From Chloroflexota bacterium (GTDB lineage: Bacteria; Chloroflexota; Anaerolineae; Anaerolineales; Villigracilaceae), in contig JAKOVF010000096.1 in NCBI GenBank assembly GCA_029782225.1, positions 1 to 46,842 on the forward strand: a DNA stretch of 46,842 nt, in the 5' to 3' direction. The translations under genes were made by a program, and so were the position numbers. Below are positions 34,371 through 43,711 of the stretch, piece after piece (position 1 is the first letter of the stretch; each line of letters opens with the position of its first letter). The notes under the pieces were generated by a model that saw only the letters and a program-made list of their open reading frames with translations, had not been told where the DNA came from and ran no database searches.

Positions 34371-35135
34371 TTTGTCCCCACGCTTGAAAGGCAAAAACAA
34401 ATACTCTCGCGGCTCACACGCCAGGGACGTCTGAGTGTGGCCGAAATTGTCGAGCAGTTTTCGATCAGCGAAGCCACTGCGCGACGTGATCTCGAGTCTC
34501 TCGCCGCGCAGGGCAAGGCACAGCGCGTGCATGGTGGCGTGATCACAGCGGAACAGGCACCGCCCGAACTGCCAATTCTGGATCGCGAAATGGAGCAAGG
34601 GGAGGAGAAGGCACACATCGGACGCGCCGCCGCGGGCCTGGTTGGTGATAAAGAAACGGTATTCCTGGGCTCAGGCACAACCGTGCTCGAAGTGGCACGC
34701 CACTTGAGAGGTCGCACACAACTGACCGTGATCACCAACTCCCTGCCCGTGCTGAACGTGCTGGCAGGCGTGAAGGAGATCGCGGTGATTTCGTTGGGCG
34801 GCATGCTGCGCGAAAGCGAGCTGTCATTCATCGGCCACATTACTGAACAGGCACTGACGGAGGTCCGCGTGGACAAGGTTTTCATGGGAACCCGCGGCTT
34901 GAGCCTCGAACATGGCCTGACCAACGATTATTTGCAGGAAACGTTGACTGACCGCGCCATCCTGAAGATCGGACGTGAAGTCATCATCGTTGCAGATTAC
35001 TCAAAGATCAATCGCGTTTCCACGGTGCTTCTCGCATCGTTGGATGTTATGAGCACCTTTGTCACAGATGAAAAAGCCGACAAGAAATTCCTGCAGGCCA
35101 TGGAGAAGCAAGGAATTCGCGTTGTGATTGCGTAA
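34362..35135 (+). CDS. DeoR-family transcriptional regulator
   Basis: A 257-aa regulator. The N-terminal winged HTH (about 7-60) has ERQKQILSRLTRQGRLSVAE and the recognition motif FSISEATARRDLESLAAQGK followed by RVHGGV. The C-terminal DeoR sensor domain (about 78-235) of the ISOCOT fold has IGRAAAGLVGDKETVFLGSG, TVITNSLPVLNVLAG and FMGTRGLSLEHGLTN. These regulators respond to phosphorylated sugars; in GatR, AgaR and LacR relatives the ligand is a galactitol-, GalN- or tagatose-phosphate. That fits the LacC/LacD-type enzymes downstream. ATG 34362 lacks a clear Shine-Dalgarno site but gives the usual family N-terminus. The next gene starts 17 bp later. Confidence 0.93.
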   Translation: MSDFVPTLERQKQILSRLTRQGRLSVAEIVEQFSISEATARRDLESLAAQGKAQRVHGGVITAEQAPPELPILDREMEQGEEKAHIGRAAAGLVGDKETVFLGSGTTVLEVARHLRGRTQLTVITNSLPVLNVLAGVKEIAVISLGGMLRESELSFIGHITEQALTEVRVDKVFMGTRGLSLEHGLTNDYLQETLTDRAILKIGREVIIVADYSKINRVSTVLLASLDVMSTFVTDEKADKKFLQAMEKQGIRVVIA

Positions 35136-35152
35136 ATCGCGCTCTTTGAGCC

Positions 35153-36184
35153 ATGTTACTAGAGAACTTTCGCCCTCAATCCAAACTCGTCACCGAAGCA
35201 ACCGTGGTAAAGGCGCCGCGCTTTCCCGTCGTTGACGCGCACAATCACCTTGCCGAACCGTTCGGCGGCGGCTGGGACCATCAGCCAATCCAAGAACTAT
35301 TGGATCTGCTGGATGCAGCGGGTGTGAGTCATTACGTTGATCTGGACGGCGGCTGGGGCGAGGAAATCCTTGACGGCCATCTTGATCACTTCAAGAACCC
35401 CGCGCCTGACCGGTTCCAGGTCTTTGGCGGCGTGGACTGGTCAAAGTGGAGTGAAATGGGTGATGCGTTCCCGGATTGGGCAGCGAAGCGCCTCCGCGCT
35501 CAGAAGGAACGCGGCGCCCAGGGATTGAAGATTTGGAAACCATTGGGATTGCATGTCAAGGATCAAGGTAGCAAGCTCGTCGACGTGGATGACGAGCGCC
35601 TCATTCCTATCTGGGAAATGGCGGGCGAATTGAAATTACCTGTCCTCATCCATGTTGCTGACCCGGTCGCATTCTTTGATCCTGTGGATGAGACGAACGA
35701 GCGCTGGGAGGAGATTGGCGAGCACCCTGACTGGACGTTTACCAGCCCACCTTTCCCACCGTTCATGCACATCCTGAATGGTCTCCGGAATCTCATACAG
35801 CGCCATCCGAATACAACTTTTATTGGAGCGCATGTCGGTTGTTATGCAGAGAACCTCGGCTGGGTAGGAGGGATGCTGGATGAGTGCCCCAACTATTACA
35901 TTGACATTTCCGCCCGCCTGGGTGAACTGGGACGACAACCCTACACCGCGCGGAGATTCTTCCTCCAATACCAGGATCGCATTCTGTTCGGCTCTGATAT
36001 GAGTCCAGACCTGGATGCGTATCGTCTGTATTATCGCTTCCTCGAAACTGACGATGAATATTTCAACTACAATACGAGTGAGGTTCCTGCACAGGGACGA
36101 TGGTATGTGTATGGCATGTACCTCCCGGATGATGTATTGAAAAAAGTCTATCGAGACAACGCTGTGAAAGTGTTGGGAGTGTGA
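35153..36184 (+). CDS. Amidohydrolase_2 family metal-dependent hydrolase
   Basis: A 343-aa TIM-barrel protein. Metal-ligand motif VVDAHNH has D28, H30 and H32; further likely ligands lie in VLIHVADPVAF, FIGAHVGCYAEN and the late aspartate FGSDMSPD. This is the layout of the amidohydrolase_2 (ACMSD-like/TIM-barrel) family, which includes decarboxylases and lactonases, and not of NagA-type N-acetylhexosamine deacetylases, although a deacetylase or lactonase role in a sugar pathway cannot be excluded. It lies 17 bp after the DeoR gene and 6 bp before the next gene, so it is in the same operon. The true substrate is unknown. Confidence 0.82.
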   Translation: MLLENFRPQSKLVTEATVVKAPRFPVVDAHNHLAEPFGGGWDHQPIQELLDLLDAAGVSHYVDLDGGWGEEILDGHLDHFKNPAPDRFQVFGGVDWSKWSEMGDAFPDWAAKRLRAQKERGAQGLKIWKPLGLHVKDQGSKLVDVDDERLIPIWEMAGELKLPVLIHVADPVAFFDPVDETNERWEEIGEHPDWTFTSPPFPPFMHILNGLRNLIQRHPNTTFIGAHVGCYAENLGWVGGMLDECPNYYIDISARLGELGRQPYTARRFFLQYQDRILFGSDMSPDLDAYRLYYRFLETDDEYFNYNTSEVPAQGRWYVYGMYLPDDVLKKVYRDNAVKVLGV

Positions 36185-36190
36185 GGGCCC

Positions 36191-37399
36191 ATGGAACTTA
36201 ATTTCCTGACCATTGCTGACATGCCGGAAGATCTACAGTCCATGAGGGGCGTGCTCTCAGCATTTGAACGCGAGAAGGAGGTCCAGCTCACGTTGCGCCG
36301 CGTCGGCTGGGACCGCGCTTGGCAGGTATTGTTGATGGAGGCGCTGGAGGGCAAGGGTCCACATGTTTCGCAAATCGGCTCGACGTGGGTCCCAACTATG
36401 GCAATGCTGGATGCTTTACGCGCATTTGGTCAGGATGAAATCGCCACTATCGGCGGAGCCTCCTGCTTCCTGCCCTCTGCGTGGGAGTCTGTGAAACTTG
36501 CGGATCGTCCCGAAGTGTGGGCGATTCCATGGTCTATTTACACATTCGCTCTGTATTACCGCCGCGATCTGCTGGAGAAGGCAGGGATCGATCCAGACAC
36601 GGCCTTTGCCACACCTATCGCTATGCGCAATACTTTCGCGCAGTTGAGCAGGAACGGGACCGCTCCCTGGGCATTCCCCAGCCTGCATCCCTATGCCGAC
36701 TTGGTCCACATCGCATCCTCATGGGTACGCGCAAATGGCGGCGATTTTGTGAGCAAGAATGGCCGCGAGCCGCTTTTTGCCAGCCCCCAGGCAAGCTCGG
36801 GAATAATGGACTTCTTCGAGTTATTCCCGTTCATTCCCTTTGCCCTGCGTGGATTGGATGTCGAGGCCTGTACCAACGCCTTTGCACGCGGCGAAGTTGC
36901 GACCTTGATTGGCGGTGTGGAGATCGGCAATGAATTATTGGAGAGCCCGTACGCTGCGCAGGAAATGCGGGAAAACGTGGAAGTCACCACCCTTCCAGGC
37001 GTTCCCTGGATTGGCGGTGATCATCTCGTTGTATGGAAGAATGTCCTCACTGACTCTGCGCATGAGATGGCTGCTTTCGAACTGGTGAAATACTTAGGCA
37101 AAAGAGAGACGCAGATTCAACTCTTCCGGCTGGAAAATGTACTGCCTGCGCGTGCGGACGCATATGACGAACTAACATTTCCATTGGAAACGACGAAGCC
37201 CACGCTTGAGCGAATCTTGAAGACGGGCCGACCTCACCCGCCAGTGCGGTTGTGGCGGCGCATCGAAGCATTCCTGGATGAGATGCTTTTGGAAATTGGT
37301 AAGGCCGTGCTCAAGCCGAGTCCCCTTTCCCCCTCCGACATCGCCATGCAAATGCTGGCAGATTACGACCAGAAGCTGTCGGCATTGCTCAAAGGATAA
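36191..37399 (+). CDS. Family 1 solute-binding-protein-like protein lacking a signal peptide
   Basis: A 402-aa protein with the layout of ABC sugar-binding proteins: an opening strand NFLTIADMPEDLQSMRGVLSAFEREKEVQL, then the hinge-type motifs HVSQIGSTWVPTMAMLDALR, VWAIPWSIYTFALYYRRDLL and FARGEVATLIGG, and VAWDLxK-like C-terminal helices (AAFELVKYLGKRET). Unlike the SBP at 38451 it begins directly with the first strand: no signal peptide, no lipobox, and no upstream in-frame start that would add one. It should therefore stay in the cytoplasm. It could act as a cytosolic sugar sensor or transporter partner. The start at ATG 36191 is 6 bp after the previous stop; the next gene starts 2 bp after its stop. 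Confidence 0.82.
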   Translation: MELNFLTIADMPEDLQSMRGVLSAFEREKEVQLTLRRVGWDRAWQVLLMEALEGKGPHVSQIGSTWVPTMAMLDALRAFGQDEIATIGGASCFLPSAWESVKLADRPEVWAIPWSIYTFALYYRRDLLEKAGIDPDTAFATPIAMRNTFAQLSRNGTAPWAFPSLHPYADLVHIASSWVRANGGDFVSKNGREPLFASPQASSGIMDFFELFPFIPFALRGLDVEACTNAFARGEVATLIGGVEIGNELLESPYAAQEMRENVEVTTLPGVPWIGGDHLVVWKNVLTDSAHEMAAFELVKYLGKRETQIQLFRLENVLPARADAYDELTFPLETTKPTLERILKTGRPHPPVRLWRRIEAFLDEMLLEIGKAVLKPSPLSPSDIAMQMLADYDQKLSALLKG

Positions 37400-37401
37400 G
37401 C

Positions 37402-38439
37402 ATGTCTTCACTGCAAGAGTACGCAACCTATCGTGAAATCAAGTCGCAGACGGAAGCCTGGACACAGGCGATTGACGTAACGCAGGGCTCATCCCTGCCG
37501 AGAGCGGCCGACTACCAGCAAGTTGTTTTCACTGGTTGTGGGTCCACGTATTATCTCTCGCTGGCCGCTGCAGCCCTGTATCAGGAATTGACCGGCCGCA
37601 CCGCGCGCGCAATCCCGGCGGGAGAACTGCTTCTCAACCCACAAACGATTTTGACGGATCAAAAAACTCTGCTGGTCGGGGTGAGCCGCTCAGGAACGAC
37701 TTCAGAGACGGTCAGAGCTGTAGAGAATTTCAGGGCAGAGACGCGCGGCGAGGTAATGGCTATCAGCAATTCCGATACGACTCTGGCGCGGCTGGCAGAT
37801 GTGAGCATACTGATTCCCCGAGGGCAGGAGGAATCCGTAGCACAGACGCGCTCGTTCGCATCGCTCTACGTCGCTGCATCCGCCTTTTGTGCGCGCATGG
37901 CGGGACGCGAGGATTTACTTGACCCCATGAGGAAACTGCCGGAGGTTGGCAACCTGTTGATGGACAAGTATGAACCGTTTGCGAAAGAAATCGGGTCAAA
38001 CCTCGATTTTGACCGCTTCTATTTTCTTGGCTCTGGAATCCGCCATGGACTGGCGTGTGAGGCCAATCTCAAGATGAAGGAGATGACGCTCACGCACAGT
38101 GAACCATTCCATTTTCTGGAGTTTCGTCACGGACCCATGAGTATGGTTGGAAAGTCGTCCGTAGTCTGCGGTCTGTTGTCAGACACCAACCGAGTCCACG
38201 AAACGAAGGTGCTGTCAGAGATGAAACTGCTGGGGGGAACGGTGGCAAGCCTGGGCGAATCCCCGGCGGGGCTGATATCAGAAGGGGATGTCGCCTTCAG
38301 TTCAGGAGTCCCGGAAAGCGTACGCTCGGTCCTGTATCTTCCGGTCCTTCAACTCATGGCATTCCATCGCTCCATCGCAAAGGGATTGAATCCCGACCGT
38401 CCCAAAAATTTGACAGCCGTTGTACAACTCAACTTGTAA
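37402..38439 (+). CDS. SIS-domain sugar-phosphate isomerase (AgaS/GlmS-C type)
   Basis: A 345-aa protein made of two SIS domains. The first (about 35-165) has VVFTGCGSTYYLSLAAAALY and LVGVSRSGTTSETVRAVENF with the Ser/Thr cluster that holds the phosphosugar; the second (about 185-330) has YFLGSGIRHGLACEANLKMK and SEPFHFLEFRHGPMS. It resembles AgaS (galactosamine-6-phosphate deaminase/isomerase) and the GlmS isomerase half without a glutaminase domain. With LacC- and LacD-type genes downstream, conversion of an amino-sugar 6-phosphate to tagatose 6-phosphate is a reasonable inference. ATG 37402 follows AAAGGATAAGC. The next gene begins 11 bp downstream. Confidence 0.88.
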   Translation: MSSLQEYATYREIKSQTEAWTQAIDVTQGSSLPRAADYQQVVFTGCGSTYYLSLAAAALYQELTGRTARAIPAGELLLNPQTILTDQKTLLVGVSRSGTTSETVRAVENFRAETRGEVMAISNSDTTLARLADVSILIPRGQEESVAQTRSFASLYVAASAFCARMAGREDLLDPMRKLPEVGNLLMDKYEPFAKEIGSNLDFDRFYFLGSGIRHGLACEANLKMKEMTLTHSEPFHFLEFRHGPMSMVGKSSVVCGLLSDTNRVHETKVLSEMKLLGGTVASLGESPAGLISEGDVAFSSGVPESVRSVLYLPVLQLMAFHRSIAKGLNPDRPKNLTAVVQLNL

Positions 38440-38450
38440 AGGAGATAACC

Positions 38451-39716
38451 ATGAAGAGTCGCTTGCTTATTCTCGTTGTGATCGCCAGCCTGGTGCTGAC
38501 GGCCTGTGGCGCCAAGCCCGCGGAATCGGGCCCTGTGGAGATCACGTTCACGATGTGGGGCGCGCCCGAGGAGCTGACCGTATGGCAGGCGGTCGTGGAT
38601 GATTTCCACAAAGCGAACCCGAACATCACCGTGAAGGTGGATGTCTCAGATTGGGATTCGTACTGGACGAAGCTGAACACGCTGATCGCAGGCGGGACGC
38701 CGCCGGATGTATTCGCCATGGATGCACCGCTCTTCCTGGACTGGCAGAGTCGAGGCGCGCTACTGAATCTTCAGTCTTACATTGATGCCAATCCCGGCTT
38801 CCTGGATGGTTTCTATCCTCAGACACTGACTGCTTACAAAACACCGGATGGCTATTACGGCCTGCCACGCGATTTCCAGACCATCGTCTTGTTCTATAAC
38901 AAGGATATGTTCGACGCCGCGGGGGTGGATTATCCGACCGCTGACTGGACCTACGACGATTTGCTGGCCGCTGCCAAGAAGCTGACAATCGATAAAGATA
39001 AGGATGGCAAGATCGATCAATACGGAATCTGGACGGATACCTGGGATATGGAATTGCTGTGGAGCGAAGCCATCTGGGCGTACGGCGGCGAGATCATCAG
39101 CCCTGACCACACGAAGACATTGATTGGCGAAGGCGGAGCGCGCGATGCCTGGGCGTTCATTGATAGCCTGTACAAGGAAGGCGTGACGCCCACACCAACC
39201 ACTTCAGGCGAGTTTGGCTTTGACCTGTTCCAATCGGGCATGGCGGCGATGACCACTATTGGCCACTGGGCTGTGCCCGGATATGTTCAGGCGGGGATCA
39301 AATTCGATGTTGCACCCATGCCGAAGGGTCCCGCGGGACGGGCAACCAGCGTGAACAGCGCAGGCTTTGTGATCTCCAAAGATTCCAAGCACGCAGATGC
39401 GGCGTTTGAGTTCATCAAGTTCGCGCTGAGCGAAGCAGGACAGAAGCGCTTGGCTGAGCTTGGCTTTGCCATCCCTGTGCTCAAGTCCGTGGCGGAGAGT
39501 GATTCCTACCTGAAGCAGCCCGGTGACCTGAACCAGAGAGTCTTCCTTGACTCGGTGGCTTTCGCACACATGAAGCCCGTATTCAAAGGATATGAAGAAT
39601 GGGCCGGCGTGGTCGGCGATGGATTGACCCCGGTGTTCGATGGCGAAGCGGAACTGAACCCTACCCTCGATGAAGTCATCACCTCAGCGGATGAAGTGCT
39701 GGCGAAGAATAAGTAG
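38451..39716 (+). CDS. Sugar ABC transporter substrate-binding lipoprotein
   Basis: A 421-aa family 1 solute-binding protein. Signal peptide MKSRLLILVVIASLVLTAC with C19 in the lipobox LTAC, so it is anchored outside the membrane. Mature features: EITFTMWGAPEELTVWQAVV, FHKANPNITVKV, DVFAMDAPLFLDW, GLPRDFQTIVLFYNKDMF, an Asp-rich loop IDKDKDGKIDQYG of EF-hand-like character (possible Ca2+ site), and AAFEFIKFALSEAGQ. It binds an oligosaccharide or amino sugar for import by the two permeases downstream. ATG 38451 follows AAGGAG by 7 nt. A palindrome at 39734-39759 separates it from the permease genes and may favour higher expression of this protein. Confidence 0.94.
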   Translation: MKSRLLILVVIASLVLTACGAKPAESGPVEITFTMWGAPEELTVWQAVVDDFHKANPNITVKVDVSDWDSYWTKLNTLIAGGTPPDVFAMDAPLFLDWQSRGALLNLQSYIDANPGFLDGFYPQTLTAYKTPDGYYGLPRDFQTIVLFYNKDMFDAAGVDYPTADWTYDDLLAAAKKLTIDKDKDGKIDQYGIWTDTWDMELLWSEAIWAYGGEIISPDHTKTLIGEGGARDAWAFIDSLYKEGVTPTPTTSGEFGFDLFQSGMAAMTTIGHWAVPGYVQAGIKFDVAPMPKGPAGRATSVNSAGFVISKDSKHADAAFEFIKFALSEAGQKRLAELGFAIPVLKSVAESDSYLKQPGDLNQRVFLDSVAFAHMKPVFKGYEEWAGVVGDGLTPVFDGEAELNPTLDEVITSADEVLAKNK

Positions 39717-39733
39717 CAGGCTATCACCCCTAA

Positions 39734-39759
39734 CCCCTCTCCTCAGGTGGGGAGAGGGG
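39734..39759. repeat. Intergenic REP-like palindrome
   Basis: CCCCTCTCC (39734-39742) and GGAGAGGGG (39751-39759) form a perfect 9-bp stem, extendable to 11 with one T-G pair, around an AGGT loop. No T tract follows. It lies between the binding-protein and first permease genes, and has the same CTCTCC/GGAGAG character as the insertion in rsmA. Confidence 0.6.
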
Positions 39760-39772
39760 AATTTGGAGCAGA

Positions 39773-40660
39773 ATGGATTACGGTCTCAAGCCTCTCGGGC
39801 GTGAAAAGTTATGGCTGTGGCTGATGCTCGTGCCGACCATCATCGGGCTGGCGTTTGGCACCATAGGCTCGCTATTTGCCACGCTTGGATTAAGTTTCTT
39901 CAACTGGGACTTGATCAATCCTCCCGCGTGGGCAGGGACCGAAAACTATGTAGCACTATTTGAGAATAAGGATTACATCGAAGCGTTCGTAAACACCCTC
40001 AAGTTTTCGGCGCTTTACGTTCCCGCCGTGGTGATCATCTCGCTCCTGCTGGCCGTCCTTCTCAACCGGAAGATCCGCGGTGTAGGGCTCTTCCGGACAG
40101 TCTATTTTCTCCCAACTGTGACCTCCGCCGTAGCGACCGCGCTGGTGTGGAACATGATCTATGGCAAGGAGACCGGCATCCTCAATTTCATGCTCGAGAG
40201 CCTGGGCTTCGCTCCAATCTGCTGGTTGTGCACAGATAATGCCATGATGTCGGTTGTCATTGTCAATGTCTGGGGCGCGATCGGTGAAGGCATGATCATC
40301 TTCCTGGCAGGGTTGACCGCCATCCCACGCGATTATTACGAAGCCGCGTCGTTGGATGGCGCGAACAACTTCCAGCAGTTTTTCCAGGTCACGCTGCCGC
40401 TCGTCACGCCCAGCATCTTCTTCCAGACCCTGATCTCTGCCATCAATGCCTTTCAGGCCTATGACTATATCTATATGCTGACGCGCCGCGGCCAGGGAGA
40501 CAGCAGCGTACCGGTCGCGGTGTATTCGATCTACCGCAATGCCTTTCATTTCTTCCGTATGGGCGATGCCAGCGCGCAGGCTATTCAACTCGCACTGCTG
40601 GTCGGAGTCTTTATGGCAGTCATGTTCTGGTGGGAACGCCATTACGTGGTTTACGAATAA
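39773..40660 (+). CDS. Sugar ABC transporter permease (MalF/UgpA type)
   Basis: A 295-aa membrane protein with six hydrophobic segments (near 18-40, 77-100, 109-130, 156-178, 206-228 and 266-286). The EAA loop that docks the ATPase is present: YYEAASLDGANNFQQFFQVT followed by LPLVTPS. It imports the ligand of the SBP at 38451 together with the MalG-type partner 9 bp downstream. ATG 39773 follows GGAGC. No ATP-binding subunit gene is in the cluster; a shared MsiK/UgpC-like ATPase elsewhere is the usual solution in Gram-positive-type and Chloroflexota systems. Confidence 0.93.
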   Translation: MDYGLKPLGREKLWLWLMLVPTIIGLAFGTIGSLFATLGLSFFNWDLINPPAWAGTENYVALFENKDYIEAFVNTLKFSALYVPAVVIISLLLAVLLNRKIRGVGLFRTVYFLPTVTSAVATALVWNMIYGKETGILNFMLESLGFAPICWLCTDNAMMSVVIVNVWGAIGEGMIIFLAGLTAIPRDYYEAASLDGANNFQQFFQVTLPLVTPSIFFQTLISAINAFQAYDYIYMLTRRGQGDSSVPVAVYSIYRNAFHFFRMGDASAQAIQLALLVGVFMAVMFWWERHYVVYE

Positions 40661-40669
40661 GAGCCGGTT

Positions 40670-41518
40670 ATGTCGAAATCAATTTCCAAATCCTTGCTTG
40701 ATGTCATCGCCTATGGCCTGCTGGGAATCGGCGCGCTGACCATGCTTCTGCCATTTGTCTGGATGGTGTCGGTCTCGTTCCGAGTCCCCGCCGAGCAGTT
40801 CTCACGCAGTATCATTCCGAATCCCGCCACGATTCAGAATTATCTGGATCTCTTCAAGGATCTGCCGAATCAGGCCTTTCTCTACCTCACATTCAACAGT
40901 TTCAAGATTTCGATTTTGACAGTGATCGGCCAGGTGCTGACGTGCGCCATGGCAGCCTTCGTTTTTGCCATCGTCAAGTTCAAAGGGCGCGATTTCCTCT
41001 TTACGCTGCTTGTTGCAACGTTGATGATTCCCCCACAGGTTTCCCTCATTCCCAACTTCATTATCTTCAAATATCTTGGCTGGATCGGGACTCAGCTGCC
41101 GCTCATCGTCCCCGCGTTCTGGGGCGGCGCTTTCGGGACATTCCTGCTGAGGCAATATTTCCTCACGATCCCGCGTGACCTGGTGGATGCCGCGCGGATT
41201 GACGGCGCTTCGCTGTTCGACATTTTCTGGCGTGTGTATATGCCGCTGTCCAAACCGGCGGTCGCGGCGCTGGCGATCTTCGTCTTCAAAGATGCGTGGA
41301 ATGATCTGCTGCATCCGCTGGTGTATCTCCCTACCGATATGCAAAAGACCACGCTGACGGTTGGGCTCGCCTTCTTCCAGCAGCAGCTTCAGGCAGGCGG
41401 CAAATTCACGGTTTTGATGGCAGGAGCATTCCTGTCCATCGTGCCCCTGCTTGTTATCTTTTTCTTCGCCCAGAAGCAGTTTATTGAAGGAATTGCTCTC
41501 AGCGGCGTCAAACGATAA
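40670..41518 (+). CDS. Sugar ABC transporter permease (MalG/UgpE type)
   Basis: A 282-aa membrane protein with six hydrophobic segments (near 14-36, 82-104, 110-130, 142-162, 190-212 and 246-268). The EAA motif reads [20 protein letters not shown] followed by [10 protein letters not shown]. It forms the transport channel with the MalF-type protein 9 bp upstream. The ATG at 40670 is preceded by AAGAGCC. The stop is 19 bp before the GH4 gene. The third component, the ATPase, is not encoded in the window. Confidence 0.94.
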   Translation: MSKSISKSLLDVIAYGLLGIGALTMLLPFVWMVSVSFRVPAEQFSRSIIPNPATIQNYLDLFKDLPNQAFLYLTFNSFKISILTVIGQVLTCAMAAFVFAIVKFKGRDFLFTLLVATLMIPPQVSLIPNFIIFKYLGWIGTQLPLIVPAFWGGAFGTFLLRQYFLTIPRDLVDAARIDGASLFDIFWRVYMPLSKPAVAALAIFVFKDAWNDLLHPLVYLPTDMQKTTLTVGLAFFQQQLQAGGKFTVLMAGAFLSIVPLLVIFFFAQKQFIEGIALSGVKR

Positions 41519-41537
41519 AAAGGACATCGAAGACACC

Positions 41538-42869
41538 ATGACTAAAATCACATTCATCGGCGCGGGCAGTCTGGGGTTCACAGGCGAACTCGTGCGCGAT
41601 ATCCTCACCTTTCCACTTCTGGAGGGTGCGACCATCTCCCTGATGGATATCGATGCCGAGCGATTAGAGTGGGCAAAAAAAGGAGTTGAAAAACTCGTTG
41701 CGGCCGGGAACCGTCCAGCGAAGGTCGAAGCAACACTGGATCGAGCCGAGGCGCTCAAAGGAGCGGATGTTGTTTTAACCACGATCCTTGCCGGAAGCAC
41801 AGAGGTCTGGCGACACGATATCGAAATTCCTAAAAAATATGGCATCGATATCAACGTTGGCGACACCTGCGGACCGAGCGGGATCTTCCGCTTTTTGCGC
41901 ACGATCAACCCAATGCTGGACATTATCCGCGATATGGAGAGATACTGTCCGAACGCCGTGCTGCTGAACTACACCAACCCGATGGCGATGTTGTGTGCGG
42001 CATTGCAACGCCAAAGCTTCATTCATGTCACGGGGCTTTGTCATTCTGTGCAGGGCACGGCCATGATGCTCGCCGAATGGATTGGCGCTCCGTACGAGGA
42101 GATTGATTACCTCTGCGCCGGCATCAATCACCAGGCGTGGTACCTCGAATACAAATGGAACGGTGTGGATGCATATCCTCTTATTCACAAAGCCATCACA
42201 GAACGCCCCGAAATTTACAACGCTGAACCTGTCCGCAACGAAATGTATCTTGCGCTCGGGAAATATGTCACCGAGTCGAGCGGACATAACTCTGAATACA
42301 ACCCATGGTTCCGCAAGCGCCCCGACCTCATCGAAAAGTATTGCACGCACGGCACGAACTGGAATCCAGGCGAATATGCCTACGTTCTCAAGGAATATCA
42401 ATATAACGAAGCCACCTGGAAGGATCAGGTGAAAGAAAGGCTTGCCCAGCCCATCACCGAACAGGATCTCCAGCGCGAACAGGAATATGCCGCGTACATC
42501 ATCAATGCTCTCATGGGCGGCGAGATGTTCAAGTTCAATGGGAACGTCCGCAACACACATCTCATCACCAACTTGCCCGAGGGCGCGTGTGTCGAAGTGC
42601 CGGTCGTCGTGGACCGGGCTGGCTTCCATCCCATCCATGTTGGCGCGCTTCCGGCAGAATGTGCGCTGCTCACTCAGCTTTCCAGCGGCATTGAAGAGAT
42701 GGCGATCACTGCTTCCATCGAAGGTGACCCGACAATGGTCTACCGGGCGATTGCACATGATCCACTGACTTCAGCGGTCCTCTCTCTCGCGGAAATTCGC
42801 CAGATGACCAACGAGCTCTTCGCGCAGCACAAGGACTACCTGCCGCAGTTCAAACACCATGCGGTATAG
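41538..42869 (+). CDS. GH4 family glycosidase, alpha-galactosidase (MelA) type
   Basis: A 443-aa NAD+- and metal-dependent glycoside hydrolase. N-terminal Rossmann motif [19 protein letters not shown], acidic end of strand two (LMDIDAERL), NYTNPMAM, the metal-site Cys motif C168-HSV (GLCHSVQGT) and [11 protein letters not shown] with the second His ligand. Within GH4 the CHSV form marks the alpha-galactosidase/alpha-glucosidase-like branch and not the phospho-sugar branches (CNIP, CDSP). It hydrolyses by an oxidation-elimination route in the cytoplasm after import. With a galactosaminidase gene next door, an alpha-N-acetylgalactosaminidase activity is also possible. ATG 41538; an upstream extension to 41451 would run inside the permease gene. 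It overlaps the GH114 gene by 11 bp. Confidence 0.9.
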   Translation: MTKITFIGAGSLGFTGELVRDILTFPLLEGATISLMDIDAERLEWAKKGVEKLVAAGNRPAKVEATLDRAEALKGADVVLTTILAGSTEVWRHDIEIPKKYGIDINVGDTCGPSGIFRFLRTINPMLDIIRDMERYCPNAVLLNYTNPMAMLCAALQRQSFIHVTGLCHSVQGTAMMLAEWIGAPYEEIDYLCAGINHQAWYLEYKWNGVDAYPLIHKAITERPEIYNAEPVRNEMYLALGKYVTESSGHNSEYNPWFRKRPDLIEKYCTHGTNWNPGEYAYVLKEYQYNEATWKDQVKERLAQPITEQDLQREQEYAAYIINALMGGEMFKFNGNVRNTHLITNLPEGACVEVPVVVDRAGFHPIHVGALPAECALLTQLSSGIEEMAITASIEGDPTMVYRAIAHDPLTSAVLSLAEIRQMTNELFAQHKDYLPQFKHHAV

Positions 42870-43707
42870 CATCATCCTCTTGATCTTCCTCCTCCTTGGA
42901 TGTGAACCCGCCTCCCCTTTATTGACACCTGATCCCTTTTCAACGAAAGAATCAACCCTGATGCCTTCCACGTCAACCAATCCACGATCCTCAACATGGT
43001 GGCGCCCCACCGTGGGACTCACCTGGCAATGGCAGATCGGCAATGATGACATTGACACAGCGATTCAAGCCGATGTCTATGACATTGATCTGTACGTTGA
43101 TCAATCCATTATTAACGAACTCCATGCCAGAGGCCGCAAAGTGATTGGCTATATCAGCGTGGGTTCCTGGGAGGATTGGCGACCGGACAAGGACCAGTTT
43201 CCGCCTGACGTGCTCGGCAACGATTACGATGGCTGGCCCGGTGAAAAATGGCTCGATATCCGACAGATCGACAAACTGGCGCCCATCATGCTGGCGCGCC
43301 TCGACCTGTGCAAGGCCAAGGGCTTCGACGCGGTTGAGCCTGATAACATGGAGATCCATACGAATGACACCGGCTTCCCGCTCACCTACGACGATCAGCT
43401 GAAATATGCTCTCTGGCTTGCCGATGAGGCCCACAAACGCGGACTCGCCATTGGCGTCAAGAACGCGCCGGACCAGGTTAAGGATTTGATCGAGCATTTT
43501 GATTTCTCTATCACGGAGGACGCCTTCTTCTATGGCTGGGCAGAGCAAATGAATCCGTTTATCGAAGCTGGAAAACCTGTCTTTGCCGCAGAATACACCG
43601 ATCTCGGCGGAGATTTCGCGGCATACTGTGCCAGAGCAAAGGAACTTCGATTCAGCGCCATCCTCAAACACCGCGGCCTGGATGCGTGGCTGCAAACCTG
43701 CCCCTGA
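42859..43707 (+). CDS. GH114-type endo-alpha-1,4-polygalactosaminidase lipoprotein
   Basis: A 282-aa exported lipoprotein: [15 protein letters not shown], with C15 in the lipobox LLGC, then a Pro/Ser/Thr-rich linker (about 18-48). The catalytic barrel (about 52-280) opens [20 protein letters not shown] then DIDLYVD, continues with [18 protein letters not shown] and WLDIRQ, and has the acidic stretch [21 protein letters not shown] and [10 protein letters not shown]. These are hallmarks of the GH114/TM1410-like family, which cleaves galactosamine polymers outside the cell. ATG 42859 overlaps the GH4 stop by 11 bp. The next gene starts 4 bp after its stop. Exact bond specificity is inferred from family. 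Confidence 0.86.
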   Translation: MRYSIILLIFLLLGCEPASPLLTPDPFSTKESTLMPSTSTNPRSSTWWRPTVGLTWQWQIGNDDIDTAIQADVYDIDLYVDQSIINELHARGRKVIGYISVGSWEDWRPDKDQFPPDVLGNDYDGWPGEKWLDIRQIDKLAPIMLARLDLCKAKGFDAVEPDNMEIHTNDTGFPLTYDDQLKYALWLADEAHKRGLAIGVKNAPDQVKDLIEHFDFSITEDAFFYGWAEQMNPFIEAGKPVFAAEYTDLGGDFAAYCARAKELRFSAILKHRGLDAWLQTCP

Positions 43708-43711
43708 CATC

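Noticed and set aside
35153..36184. NagA-type N-acetylgalactosamine-6-phosphate deacetylase for the amidohydrolase gene
   Set aside because: The HxH motif lies in VVDAHNH and the overall layout is amidohydrolase_2, not NagA; the deacetylase step of a GalNAc pathway is therefore unproven here.
40802..41923. 373-codon minus-strand open frame across the MalG-type permease and GH4 genes
   Set aside because: It spans two confident plus-strand genes and its product is low-complexity and rich in Arg, Glu and Ser, as expected of an antisense shadow.
41775..42758. 327-codon minus-strand open frame opposite the GH4 gene
   Set aside because: The GH4 motifs on the plus strand are unambiguous; the antisense product resembles no family and lacks a start context.
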